A DNA stretch of 64,000 nucleotides from Streptomyces sp. NBC_00237 (GCF_026342435.1 NZ_JAPEMT010000001.1:2908501-2972500); one strand, 5' to 3'. Positions 50,589 through 59,617 are shown, numbered from the stretch's first letter. Notes: generated by a model not told the origin, from the sequence alone. Made by a program: numbers and translations.

Positions 50589-53500
50589 ATGACGGACACC
50601 GGCCAGGTCCCGGGCGAGGGACTGCCGGAGAACGCAGGCATGGTGGAGCAGCCGGGCGTCCCCGCCCCAGGCGTCTACACCTTCCTCGACCCCTCCGACT
50701 CAGCGGTCCACTCCGGGGATTCCGGGATGGACGACGACGACCTCCTGCTGATGCCCGCCGCGCAGGGCGCGTGGAGCGACCCGCAGGTGGTCCCCGCGCA
50801 GCCGCCGCACGTGCCGCAGCCCGAGACGGGCGCGCACGAGGCCGGTGGCCGGGACTCCGGCTCCGTGGACCTCTCCGGCGTACGGATGCCCCCGCAGCCC
50901 GCGTCGATGACGCCGCCCCCGTCCCGCCGCCCGCTGCACATGGGCCCGCCCGTGCCGGACGCCTCGGGCGGTGTCGTACGCTCGCTGGCCGACCGGGGCC
51001 CGGCCGCGCAGACTCCGCCGCTGCCCGCGCAGGGCATGGCACCGGCCGCGGCACCGGCCACGCCGCTGGGGACTCCGACGGGCGTGCCCGCGGGGGCCGT
51101 TCCGGGACAGTTCCCGACCGCGACTCCGACCGCGACCCCGGCCTCGACTCCGGTCGCGGCGCCGATGCGGCACGCGGGTCCGCCGACGACGGGCCCCGAG
51201 TACCTCGACATCCCGCGCGACGAGGCCGCGCTGCTGCCCGGCCCGCAGCTGGGCGAGATCCCGGCGCAGGGCCCGACGCCGTGGGCGTCGCAGCCGCAGG
51301 CCGCGCAGCCGGTGACGCAGCACGTGCAGACGGCATCCGTGCCGGTGCCCGCGCAGGCCACCCGGGCGGACGGGCTCGCGACGCCGCCTCGGACGGCCGT
51401 ACCGGTCCCGCCCGAGGCGGCCCAGACGCACGTCCAGGTGCGGGTTCCGGCTACTGCGACGGCCGAGCCGGTGCAGGTCGAGCCGGTGCAGGCCGAGCTG
51501 GTGCAGGGCCTTGCGCAGGCCGGGACGGAGACGCCCCAGCCGCTCCCTCAGCCCGCTGAACCCCAGTCGTCCCAGGAGCCTCAGGAGCCCCAGGACAACG
51601 CAGCAGAAACGGTCGTTCCGGAACAGTCCATTCCGGAAGCCGTCGCGGAAGGCACGGCCCCCGAGCCCGCCGCCGGTGCCGCGCCCGAAGAGGTCCCGGC
51701 ACCTCTGGAGGCCGTCCCGCCCGTGACCCCGGAAGCTCCCACCGCCCCGGAGGGTACGGAGCCGACTGCCGACGCCGCGTCGCAGCCCGGGTTCCAGCCG
51801 GGCCCCGCGCACGCCACGCCGATGGTCCCGATTCCGGCCCAGGGCCCGACGGCGGTTCACGCGACGCCGCCGCAGGGCCAGTTCGTCCAGGTCGAGGGTT
51901 CGGTACCGGACGGTGCTCACCTCGCCCCGACGCCGACGGCGGCCGTCCCGGTCGCCCCGGCCCCCGCCCAGGAAACTCCGGCGGACGGCACTCCCGCAGC
52001 CTCCGGGCGGCCGGTGGCTCCGGAAGCGGAGACGGAGCCGGAGTCCGCGCAGGCGGCCGTGCCGGTACCGCAGCAGCATGCGCCGGAGGCTCCGGAGGCG
52101 CCCGCCACGAACGCGGAAGCCGTGCCCGTGGCCGTACCGCAGGAAGCGGAGCAGACCGCACCGGTCGCGGCGCAGCCCGAGGCGGCGGCTTCGGCCAAGC
52201 AGCCCGGGGACGTACCGGCGGAGCAGTCCGCGACGGTGCCCGCACCGCGCGACGGCGGCCCGGTCACCCGGCTGGCTGCGCAGCCCGACCCAGAGCCCAC
52301 GGAGGTCCCGGCCCAGGCGGCGGACGAGGGCGCCCAGCCGCTGGCGGCCCCGGCCGAGGCGGCGCAAGCCGAGCAGGTCCAGCCCGTGACGCCCGAGGCT
52401 CCGGTGGCGCCCGAGGCTCCGGTGGCGCCCGAGGCTCCGGTGACGCCCGAGGCTCCGGTGGCGCCCGAGGCCCCGGTGGCGCCCGAGGTGCCCGTGGCGC
52501 AGGAGTCCGTACCGGAGGCCACCGAGGCACAGGCCGCCCCTGCCGAGGCCGACGTCCAGCCCGAGGCGGTCGTCCTGCCCGAGGCCGCCGCGCAGCCGGA
52601 GCCCGCCCAGCCCGCCCCGTCCGTACCGCAGGAATCCGTACAGCCCCGGCCCGTCACGCAGCCGGAACCCGTACAGCCCGCGCAGCCCCTACAGGAGGAA
52701 TCCGTGCTGTCCGTACAGCCGGAGCCCGCCGCCCACGCCGGGCACGAAGCACCGCAGCCGTCGCAGGAACCCGCACAGCCCCCGGAGCCCTCCCAGACCC
52801 CGGAAGCCACGCAGGCCCCCGAGCCCTCGCAGCCCTCCGAGGCCCCTCAGATCATCGAGGCGTCCGAGGTCCCCGAAACCTCGGAATCCCCTGAGGCCAC
52901 GGCCACGGACCCCGCCGCACCGGAGTCCGCCGCACCGGAGTCCGCCGAGCCGGGGTCCGCCGAGCCGGAGGCCATCGCGCCGGAGGTTGCCGCACCCGAG
53001 CCCGTCACACCGGACGACGCTCCCGAACTCCCGGCGACGCCCCCCGCCTCCGGCTACGACGACGCCGAGCGCGAAGCGGTCCTGCGCGTGATGCGCGAGC
53101 GCCGCGACATCCGCAACGGCTTCCGCAGCGACCCCATCCCGCACGAGGTCCTCCTCCGCGTCCTGGAGGCCGCCCACACGGCCCCCAGCGTCGGCCACTC
53201 CCAGCCCTGGGACTTCGTCGTCATCCGCTCCGCCGAGACGCGCCGCGCGATGCACGAACTGGCCGCCCGCCAGCGCGACGCGTACGCGAAGTCGCTGCCC
53301 AAGGGCCGCGCCAAGCAGTTCAAGGAACTGAAGATCGAGGCCATCCTCGACACCCCGGTGAACATCGTCGTCACCGCCGACCCGACCCGTGGCGGCCGCC
53401 ACACCCTCGGCCGCCACACACAGCCGCAGATGGCCCCGTACTCCTCGGCGCTCGCCGTCGAGAACCTCTGGCTGGCGGCACGCGCCGAGGGCCTGGGCGT

Positions 53501-54770
53501 CGGCTGGGTCAGCTTCTTCGACGAGCGCGAGATGGTCCGCGCGCTGGGCCTGCCCGAGCACCTCGAAGTGGTCGCCTACCTCTGCGTCGGTTACGTCGAC
53601 GAGTTCCCTGAGGAGCCCGAACTCCTCCAGGCGGGCTGGTCGAAGCGCCGCCCGCTCTCCTGGGTCGTCCACGAGGAGACCTACGGCCGCCGCGCCCTCC
53701 CGGGCGAGGAGCCGCACGACCTCCTCCAGGAGACAATCTCCAACATCCGCCCGCTGGACGCGAAGGCGCTCGGCGAGGCGTGGGAGCGGCAGAAGCGGAT
53801 GACCAAGCCCGCCGGTGCCCTGGGCATGCTGGAGATCATCTCCGCGCAGCTCAGCGGCCTGGCCCGGGTCTGCCCGCCGCCCATCCCCGAGCCCGCGGCC
53901 GTCGCGATCTTCGCGGGCGACCACGGTGTGCACGCGCAGGGCGTCACGGCGTGGCCCCAGGAGGTCACCACGCAGATGGTGGCCAACTTCCTGGGCGGGG
54001 GAGCGGTCTGCAACGCGTTCGCCAACCAGGTCGGCGCGGAGGTCTGCGTGATCGACGTGGGCGTCGCGGGCGACCTCCCGGCGACTCCCGGCCTCCTGCC
54101 CCGCAAGGTCCGTGCGGGCACGGCCGACTTCACGACCGGCCCCGCCCTGTCCCGCGAGGAAGTCCTCGCCGCGATCGAGGTCGGCATCGAAACCGCCCGC
54201 GACCTGGTGGCAGCAGGCAACAAGGCCCTCCTCACCGGTGAGATGGGCATCGCCAACACGACGGTCTCCGCCGCCCTGATCTGCGTCTACACGGGCCAGG
54301 ACCCGGCCGAGGTGACGGGTCGCGGCACGGGCATCAACGACGAGATGCACGCCCGCAAGGTGGACGTGGTCCGTCGCGCCCTGGACCTGCACCAGCCGGA
54401 CCCGGCCGACCCGATCGGCGTCCTCGCGGCGGTCGGCGGCCTGGAGCACGCGGCCCTCGTCGGCTTCCTCCTCGGCGGAGCATCCCTGCGTACGCCGGTG
54501 ATCCTGGACGGCGTGAGCGCGGGAGCCGCCGCCCTGGTGGCCCGCGCGGTCGCCCCGGAGGCGCTGGCAGCCTGCATCGCGGGCCACCGCAGCGCGGAAC
54601 CGGGCCACGTCGCCGCCCTCAACAAGCTGGGCCTGCGCCCCCTGGTCGACCTGGACCTGCGCCTCGGCGAGGGAACGGGCGCCCTGCTCGCCCTCCCGGT
54701 GGTGCAGAGCGCGGCACGGGCGATGCACGAGGTGGCGACGTTCGACTCGGCGGGAGTCACGGAGAAGTAG
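50589..54770 (+). CDS. cobT: Giant fusion: disordered region, BluB, CobT
   Basis: It joins two steps of the cobalamin lower ligand. Of 1393 residues, 1-820 are Pro/Ala/Glu/Gln-rich and predicted unfolded. About 826-1040 form a BluB-type flavin oxidoreductase (EREAVLRVMRERRDIRNGF, HTAPSVGHSQPWDFVVIRS, GWVSFFDEREMVRALGLP), which makes 5,6-dimethylbenzimidazole from FMNH2. About 1052-1393 form CobT (KPAGALGMLEIISAQLSGL, FAGDHGVHAQGVTAWPQEVT, NTTVSAALI, and LRLGEGTGALLAL with the catalytic Glu), which activates the base. ATG 50589 follows GAGGGG. The long tail holds six 18-bp tandem repeats. Confidence 0.92.
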   Translation: MTDTGQVPGEGLPENAGMVEQPGVPAPGVYTFLDPSDSAVHSGDSGMDDDDLLLMPAAQGAWSDPQVVPAQPPHVPQPETGAHEAGGRDSGSVDLSGVRMPPQPASMTPPPSRRPLHMGPPVPDASGGVVRSLADRGPAAQTPPLPAQGMAPAAAPATPLGTPTGVPAGAVPGQFPTATPTATPASTPVAAPMRHAGPPTTGPEYLDIPRDEAALLPGPQLGEIPAQGPTPWASQPQAAQPVTQHVQTASVPVPAQATRADGLATPPRTAVPVPPEAAQTHVQVRVPATATAEPVQVEPVQAELVQGLAQAGTETPQPLPQPAEPQSSQEPQEPQDNAAETVVPEQSIPEAVAEGTAPEPAAGAAPEEVPAPLEAVPPVTPEAPTAPEGTEPTADAASQPGFQPGPAHATPMVPIPAQGPTAVHATPPQGQFVQVEGSVPDGAHLAPTPTAAVPVAPAPAQETPADGTPAASGRPVAPEAETEPESAQAAVPVPQQHAPEAPEAPATNAEAVPVAVPQEAEQTAPVAAQPEAAASAKQPGDVPAEQSATVPAPRDGGPVTRLAAQPDPEPTEVPAQAADEGAQPLAAPAEAAQAEQVQPVTPEAPVAPEAPVAPEAPVTPEAPVAPEAPVAPEVPVAQESVPEATEAQAAPAEADVQPEAVVLPEAAAQPEPAQPAPSVPQESVQPRPVTQPEPVQPAQPLQEESVLSVQPEPAAHAGHEAPQPSQEPAQPPEPSQTPEATQAPEPSQPSEAPQIIEASEVPETSESPEATATDPAAPESAAPESAEPGSAEPEAIAPEVAAPEPVTPDDAPELPATPPASGYDDAEREAVLRVMRERRDIRNGFRSDPIPHEVLLRVLEAAHTAPSVGHSQPWDFVVIRSAETRRAMHELAARQRDAYAKSLPKGRAKQFKELKIEAILDTPVNIVVTADPTRGGRHTLGRHTQPQMAPYSSALAVENLWLAARAEGLGVGWVSFFDEREMVRALGLPEHLEVVAYLCVGYVDEFPEEPELLQAGWSKRRPLSWVVHEETYGRRALPGEEPHDLLQETISNIRPLDAKALGEAWERQKRMTKPAGALGMLEIISAQLSGLARVCPPPIPEPAAVAIFAGDHGVHAQGVTAWPQEVTTQMVANFLGGGAVCNAFANQVGAEVCVIDVGVAGDLPATPGLLPRKVRAGTADFTTGPALSREEVLAAIEVGIETARDLVAAGNKALLTGEMGIANTTVSAALICVYTGQDPAEVTGRGTGINDEMHARKVDVVRRALDLHQPDPADPIGVLAAVGGLEHAALVGFLLGGASLRTPVILDGVSAGAAALVARAVAPEALAACIAGHRSAEPGHVAALNKLGLRPLVDLDLRLGEGTGALLALPVVQSAARAMHEVATFDSAGVTEK
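52386..52493 (+). repeat. Six 18-bp tandem repeats in the cobT coding region
   Basis: The unit GTGGCGCCCGAGGCTCCG (encoding VAPEAP, with VTPEAP variants) is repeated head to tail at 52386-52493. Confidence 0.9.
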
Positions 54771-54778
54771 GGCCCCCA

Positions 54779-54805
54779 CCCGGCGGGCGCCCACAGCCCG
54801 CCGGG
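54779..54805 (+). terminator. Terminator after cobT
   Basis: A perfect 10-bp stem CCCGGCGGGC/GCCCGCCGGG with a 7-base loop, ten bases past the stop. Confidence 0.85.
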
Positions 54806-55198
54806 CAAATCCAGCCCGTCGAGGGGGTCCCCCTGCTCGAACGGAGTTGAGAGCTTGGGGAAGGGGCTGGGGCAGCCCGCCGCAGGCGCACCCCACTCCC
54901 GCCCAACCGCTCGGACGAGCACCCCCCCCGCCCTCGGAGAGGCCATCTGGACACCGCCCCTCCGAGGCGGGGGCCGGGCCCCCGCCTTCGGGAGGGCGCA
55001 ACGAACACCGCCCTCCACGGAGGGCCAGGAGCCGGGCCCCCGAAACGCCCCCTCACCCCCCAGCCCCGTAAAGTAAGCCCCACACCCGAAAACCCCTCCC
55101 CACCAGCGCCGCTCCACCGCCGCAGCGGCTCACCCGGCCCCGGCACCCCCTCCCTCGGAGGGGCCCGCCAAGCCCCACCCTCCCGAGGAGCCGCACCC
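54806..55198. repeat. Intergenic repeat and hairpin array before cobA
   Basis: No gene is seen. The segment at about 54855-54900 (GGAAGGGGCTGGGGCAGCCC...GCAGGCGCACCC) is an inverted copy of part of the 24175-24230 region. Further hairpins: CCTCGGAG/CTCCGAGG (54932-54939, 54960-54967), GGCGGGGGC/GCCCCCGCC (54966-54986), GGAGGGCG/CGCCCTCC (54991-55016) and CCCCTCC/GGAGGGG (55147-55163). Confidence 0.7.
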
Positions 55199-56494
55199 AT
55201 GACCGCGCACGCCGCAGGCGACCCGCACCAGGCCGGAGCGACGCAGGGCCAGGAAACGCCCCCCGAGCCCCCCGCCTACCCCGTGGGCCTCCGCCTCTCC
55301 GGCCGCCGCACGATCGTCCTCGGCGGCGGCCAGGTCGCCCAGCGCCGTCTGCCCGCCCTCATAGCGGCGGGGGCGGACATCACCCTGATCTCCCCCTCCG
55401 CGACCCCCTCCGTCGAGGCGATGGCCGAGTCCGGCGAGATCACCTGGCAGCAGCGCCCGTACCAGAAGGGCGACCTCGCCGACGCCTGGTACGTCCTGAT
55501 CTCCTCCAGCGACCCCACCGCCAACACCACGGCCTCCGCCGAGGCCGAGCGCAACCGCATCTGGTGCGTACGTTCCGACGATGCGGAGGCGGCCACCGCC
55601 TGGACCCCGGCCACCGGCCGCTCCGACGGCGTCACCGTCGCGGTCCTCACCGGCCACGACCCCCGCCGCTCCGCCGCCGTGCGCGACGCGATCGTCGAGG
55701 GCCTGCGCGACGGCAGCCTCGCCGCCCCGCACCACCGCCCCCGCACCGCCGCCGACGCCCCGCGCGTGCACCTGGTGGGCGGCGGCCCCGGCGACCCCGA
55801 CCTGATCACCGTGCGCGGTCGCCGCCTCCTCGCCGAGGCGGACGTCGTCATCGCCGACCGCCTCGGCCCCCGCGACCTCCTGGACGAACTCCCCCCGCAC
55901 GTCGAGGTCATCGACGCCGCGAAGATCCCCTACGGCCGCTTCATGGCCCAGGAAGCCATCAACCAGGCCCTCATCGACCACGCCAAGCAGGGCAAGACGG
56001 TCGTACGCCTCAAGGGCGGCGACCCCTTCGTCTTCGGCCGAGGCATGGAAGAGGCCCAGGCCCTGGCCGCCGAGGGAATCCCCTGCACGATCGTCCCCGG
56101 CATCTCCTCCACGATCAGCGTCCCCGGCGCGGCGGGCATCCCGGTCACGCACCGGGGCGTCGCCCACGAGTTCACGGTGGTCAGCGGCCACGTCGCCCCC
56201 GACGACCCGCGCTCCCTCGTCGACTGGCAGTCCCTCGCCAAGCTCCGTGGAACGCTCGTCCTCCTGATGGCCGTCGAGCGCATCGGCTCGATCGCCGAAG
56301 CCCTCGTCACGTACGGCCGCTCGCCGGAAACCCCGGTGGCGATCATCCAGGAGGGCACGATGGCGACCCAGCGCCGCGTCGACGCGACCCTGGCCACGGT
56401 CGGGGCGAAGGCCAAGTCCGAGAACGTACGACCGCCCGCCGTGATCGTCATCGGCGACGTAGTCTCACTCAACCGCCCCGCCCCCCAGGGATAA
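55199..56494 (+). CDS. cobA: Siroheme synthase-type uroporphyrinogen-III C-methyltransferase
   Basis: It makes precorrin-2, the branch point to cobalamin and siroheme. The 431-residue product has an N-terminal NAD-binding CysG-like dehydrogenase domain (LSGRRTIVLGGGQVAQRRL, LISSSDPTANTTASAEAERN, VAVLTGHDPRRSAAVRDAI) and the C-terminal SUMT domain (VHLVGGGPGDPDLITVRGRR, VRLKGGDPFVFGRGMEEAQA, VPGISSTISVPGAAGIPVTH). ATG 55199 follows GAGGAG. A 30-residue Pro/Gln-rich lead precedes the first domain. Confidence 0.94.
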   Translation: MTAHAAGDPHQAGATQGQETPPEPPAYPVGLRLSGRRTIVLGGGQVAQRRLPALIAAGADITLISPSATPSVEAMAESGEITWQQRPYQKGDLADAWYVLISSSDPTANTTASAEAERNRIWCVRSDDAEAATAWTPATGRSDGVTVAVLTGHDPRRSAAVRDAIVEGLRDGSLAAPHHRPRTAADAPRVHLVGGGPGDPDLITVRGRRLLAEADVVIADRLGPRDLLDELPPHVEVIDAAKIPYGRFMAQEAINQALIDHAKQGKTVVRLKGGDPFVFGRGMEEAQALAAEGIPCTIVPGISSTISVPGAAGIPVTHRGVAHEFTVVSGHVAPDDPRSLVDWQSLAKLRGTLVLLMAVERIGSIAEALVTYGRSPETPVAIIQEGTMATQRRVDATLATVGAKAKSENVRPPAVIVIGDVVSLNRPAPQG

Positions 56495-56546
56495 CGTCCC
56501 TTCCCGCCCCTTGGGCACCGCACCCACGACAAGGCAGGATCACCCT

Positions 56547-57362
56547 GTGGCCGAACTCCTCACCATCGACGACCCCGACGACCCGCGCCTGCGCGACTAC
56601 ACGGGGCTGACCGACGTCGAACTCCGGCGCCGCCGCGAGCCCGCCGAGGGACTGTTCATCGCCGAGGGCGAGAAGGTCATCCGCAGGGCCCGCCAAGCCG
56701 GTTACGAGATGCGCTCCATGCTGCTCTCCGCCAAGTGGGTCGACGTCATGCGCGACGTCATCGACGAGGTCCCGGCCCCGGTGTACGCGGTCAGCCCGGA
56801 CCTCGCCGAACAGGTCACGGGCTACCACGTGCACCGAGGCGCCCTCGCCTCGATGCAACGCAAGCCCCTCCCCGCCCCCGAAGACCTCCTCACGACCGCC
56901 CGCCGAGTCGTGGTCATGGAATCGGTCAACGACCACACCAACATCGGCGCGATCTTCCGCAGTGCGGCGGCCCTGGGCATGGACGCCGTCCTGCTCTCCC
57001 CGGACTGCGCCGACCCCCTCTACCGACGCTCCGTCAAGGTCTCGATGGGCGCGGTCTTCTCCGTACCGTACGCACGCCTCGCATCATGGCCGGGCGACCT
57101 GGAAACGGTCCGCCAGGCGGGCTTCACGCTCCTCGCCCTGACCCCGGCCGACAAGGCCCGCTCCCTGGACGAGGTCGCCCCGCACACGATGGACCGGGTG
57201 GCCCTCATGCTGGGCGCCGAGGGCGAAGGACTGTCCCGTCGCGCCCTGGTCGCGGCCGACGAATGGGTCCGCATCCCGATGGCCCACGGCGTGGACTCCC
57301 TGAACGTGGGCGCGGCAGCGGCGGTCTCCTTCTACGCGGTGACAACAGGCCGCCCCACTTAG
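56547..57362 (+). CDS. SpoU/TrmH-family RNA methyltransferase
   Basis: It is a second SPOUT ribose methyltransferase in this window. The 271-residue product has the substrate-binding part (RREPAEGLFIAEGEKVIRRA, with EVPAPVYAVSPDLAEQVTGY) and the methylase motifs NDHTNIGAIFRSAAALG, MLGAEGEGLSRRAL and IPMAHGVDSLNVGAAAAVSFY. GTG start; upstream AAGGCAGG is weak. It is closer to TsnR/TrmH-like rRNA or tRNA Gm methylases than to the gene at 1571, though the target is unknown. Confidence 0.92.
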   Translation: MAELLTIDDPDDPRLRDYTGLTDVELRRRREPAEGLFIAEGEKVIRRARQAGYEMRSMLLSAKWVDVMRDVIDEVPAPVYAVSPDLAEQVTGYHVHRGALASMQRKPLPAPEDLLTTARRVVVMESVNDHTNIGAIFRSAAALGMDAVLLSPDCADPLYRRSVKVSMGAVFSVPYARLASWPGDLETVRQAGFTLLALTPADKARSLDEVAPHTMDRVALMLGAEGEGLSRRALVAADEWVRIPMAHGVDSLNVGAAAAVSFYAVTTGRPT

Positions 57363-57406
57363 CCCCTCCGCACCCTCTAACCCCTCCGCACCCTCTAGCC
57401 CCTCCG
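57362..57406. repeat. 18-bp tandem repeat after the methyltransferase
   Basis: CCCCTCCGCACCCTCTA occurs twice fully and a third time partly, in 18-bp steps. Confidence 0.75.
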
Positions 57407-57425
57407 GCGTTTGAGGAGCGGGGGT

Positions 57426-57444
57426 CCGGGGGCAGCGCCCCCGG
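57426..57444. terminator. Hairpin between convergent methyltransferase and kinase genes
   Basis: CCGGGGGC-AGC-GCCCCCGG, a perfect 8-bp stem, is set in a typical Streptomyces intergenic repeat (TTTGAGGAGCGGGGGTCC ...). Confidence 0.7.
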
Positions 57445-57506
57445 CCTGAACCGCAACCAAAGGACCCAGCCGCGCGGCGAGCGCCACGCGGCGGAGCCGC
57501 AGCGTG

Positions 57507-58865
57507 TTACGTGGGAAGGGGCGGGGAGGGGCACTCTCCCGCCGAAGGCGGGCACACCCCACTTCCCGCACCGAGAACGGGAGCGACAACCCCCACCCCC
57601 CGCGACTCCTTCGGCCCCTGACACCCCTGCGCAGCAGCAATCCCCAACGCCACCAACAACGTCACCACCACGAAAACCACCAACCGCTGCCGCAACAACC
57701 GCGGATTCGCGGGCCGCAACTTCCCCCCGGAAGTAGCCCGCCCCCCGGGCCGCGTCCCCTTCCGAGCAGCCCCCGACCGCGTCGTGTTCCGCACCGCCCC
57801 ATTCCGGCCGGGCCCGGACGAGGACCCCGTACGCCGTGCCCCCGCACCTCCCCGGGACGACGGAGCCTGCGCCGAGGAGTCGGACGGGGCACCGGAAGCC
57901 CCTCGCGACCCCTGCCCGCCCCCCGTCTCCCCTCTCGGCTGCGTACTGCGCTGCGTCCGCTGATCGGCGTACGAGTCAACAGCCGCCCCCCGCTGCACAG
58001 GCGGTCGCTTCTCGGAGCCGGAGCCACCGGGCCCCGCCCCCCCTTGCGCCTCCCGCGCCGCGATCTCCTTCAACCGCATCGACAGCTGCAACGTGCTGGG
58101 ACGTTCCTCCTGCTCCTTCGCCAGACAGGCCCGTACCAGCGGCGCCAGAGCGTCGGGCACCCCGTCCAGCAACGGCTCCTCGTGCACCACCCGGTACAGC
58201 ATGACCTCGGAACTGCCCTGCCCGAAGGGAGAGTCCGCCGTCGCCGCGTACGCCAGCGTCGCGCCCAGCGCGAACACATCCGTCGCGGGCGTCACAGCCG
58301 CCCCCCGCACCTGTTCCGGCGCGAGGAATCCGGGCGAACCCACAGCGGTGCCCACATGGGTCAGCGTGCTCGCGCCCGTGGCCCACGCGATCCCGAAGTC
58401 GATGATCCGAGGCCCCTTGGGCGACAGCAGGATGTTGGACGGCTTCAGATCCCGGTGAACGACCCCCGCCTCATGAACCGCCACCAGCCCCTCGGCCAGC
58501 GCGGCCCCGATCGCGGCGACCTCGGCGGCGATCAGGGAGCCCTCCTCGGCCACCCGGTCGTGCAGCGAGGGCCCGGGAACGTACTGCGTCGCGAACCACG
58601 GCCGGTCGGCATCCAGATCGGCGGCCACCAGCCGCGCCGTGCACCCACCTCTGATCCGCCGCGCGGCAGAGACCTCACGCGCGAACCGCGACCGGAACTC
58701 CTGATCCTCCGCCAGGTCGGGCCGGATCACCTTCAGCGCGACCCGCTGGCCCCGCCGGTCCGATCCCAGGTAGACGACACCCATGCCGCCCGCACCGAGC
58801 CGCCGGTGAATCCTGAACGATCCGACGACACGCGGGTCCTCGCGCCGGAGCCGCATCATCGCCAT
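57507..58865 (-). CDS. Membrane-anchored Ser/Thr protein kinase
   Basis: It is a Hanks-type (PknB-like) kinase of 452 residues. Catalytic domain about 17-270: G-loop LGAGGMGVVYLG, ATP-lysine in RVALKVI (Lys45), HRDLKPSN (Asp139), DFG at 156-158, and GSPGFLAPEQVRG. A Ser/Gly/Arg-rich linker (about 275-390) leads to one transmembrane helix near 393-413. Outside there are only about 40 residues, without a sensor domain, encoded partly by the GC-rich repeat near 57507-57625. The substrates are unknown. It is divergent from the small gene at 59097. Confidence 0.92.
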   Translation of the reverse strand: MAMMRLRREDPRVVGSFRIHRRLGAGGMGVVYLGSDRRGQRVALKVIRPDLAEDQEFRSRFAREVSAARRIRGGCTARLVAADLDADRPWFATQYVPGPSLHDRVAEEGSLIAAEVAAIGAALAEGLVAVHEAGVVHRDLKPSNILLSPKGPRIIDFGIAWATGASTLTHVGTAVGSPGFLAPEQVRGAAVTPATDVFALGATLAYAATADSPFGQGSSEVMLYRVVHEEPLLDGVPDALAPLVRACLAKEQEERPSTLQLSMRLKEIAAREAQGGAGPGGSGSEKRPPVQRGAAVDSYADQRTQRSTQPRGETGGGQGSRGASGAPSDSSAQAPSSRGGAGARRTGSSSGPGRNGAVRNTTRSGAARKGTRPGGRATSGGKLRPANPRLLRQRLVVFVVVTLLVALGIAAAQGCQGPKESRGVGVVAPVLGAGSGVCPPSAGECPSPPLPT

Positions 58866-58978
58866 GTCCGTCCCCTACCTCCGGTGGAGCCTCCCCCACC
58901 CCACTGCTGACCGGTCCGTTCGACGTGGCACAGCTTACGTATCCCTGGCGCGGTGTGCTCATAGGCCACACCCGCTCG

Positions 58979-58990
58979 AATCGATCGATT
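58979..58990. promoter_or_regulatory. 12-bp palindrome in the divergent region
   Basis: AATCGATCGATT is a perfect palindrome 114 bp from the kinase start and 107 bp from the DUF5703-like gene. Possible operator. Confidence 0.4.
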
Positions 58991-59024
58991 GTCAGTGCTG
59001 GGTGCGAAACTTGAGGAGTGGTCA

Positions 59025-59040
59025 GGGAACGTACGTTCCC
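59025..59040. promoter_or_regulatory. 16-bp perfect palindrome
   Basis: GGGAACGTACGTTCCC lies 57 bp before the start of the small gene, flanked by GGTCAGG/CCTGACC (59020-59026, 59046-59052). A likely regulator site for one or both divergent genes. Confidence 0.55.
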
Positions 59041-59096
59041 ATCTTCCTGACCCCTGCTCATTTCCAACGGGCAACAGCGGAAGGGGTATTGGATCA

Positions 59097-59357
59097 ATGA
59101 AGGGTGATCGAGTCGAGATAGTGGTGGACGCCGGAGACACCACCCGAACGTACGAAATGGTGGCCAGCAGGGCGGGCCGAAGGGTCGAGACTGCGGTCCG
59201 CAGGGGGGTGGTGGAAGTGAGTGAAGTCACCCGCAACGGCAGCGTCGTGCGTACGGCACGCTTCATGGCCACCCGCGTCCTGGCCCTGGTCGAACAGCCG
59301 GTACCCAGGGAAGACGCGTCCGAGCGCCGCCCCACTCCGCCCGGCACGCGGGAGTGA
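59097..59357 (+). CDS. Small conserved actinobacterial protein (DUF5703-like)
   Basis: The 86-residue product (MKGDRVEIVVDAGDTTRTYE, RRGVVEVSEVTRNGSVVRTA, RFMATRVLALVEQP) is mostly beta-strand and resembles DUF5703 proteins common in Streptomyces. No function is known. ATG 59097 is preceded by AAGGGG about twelve bases away; the frame upstream is not conserved in character. Confidence 0.8.
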   Translation: MKGDRVEIVVDAGDTTRTYEMVASRAGRRVETAVRRGVVEVSEVTRNGSVVRTARFMATRVLALVEQPVPREDASERRPTPPGTRE

Positions 59358-59537
59358 ACGGGGGGACACCGCCCGCCAGTCGTCCGGTGAACCCCCCGCC
59401 GGCCCCTCGGGGATGTCCCCGAGACCTCCACCCGCCTCTCCACCCAGGGGAGTACGCCATCACCCGGTGGCTCATCCTCCGGGAGGCCAGCCAATAGGTA
59501 CGAGGGCATGACGACCGGGCCCGCACCCGCCCCTAAT

Positions 59538-59549
59538 CTTGAACTCAAG
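59538..59549. promoter_or_regulatory. CTTGA-AC-TCAAG site similar to the icd palindrome
   Basis: ATCTTGAACTCAAGC at 59536-59550 matches the icd site ATCTTGACGTCAAGC at 13 of 15 positions. It lies 69 bp before the small membrane-protein gene. Possible second site for the same regulator. Confidence 0.4.
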
Positions 59550-59617
59550 CGGTGGGTGCAGCACTCGTCCCCCGAGGTCAGACACCCGCCGCTTGCCAAG
59601 ACGACAGGGAGAGGACC

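Noticed and set aside
50329-50592. 87-codon ORF before the BluB-CobT gene, with ATGA overlap
   Set aside because: Coupling and the C-terminus look plausible, but most of it is Arg/Ala/Pro-rich, without a ribosome site or a known family; kept only as a remark.
52689-55001. 770-codon minus-strand ORF opposite cobT
   Set aside because: Shadow of the repetitive, GC-rich coding strand.
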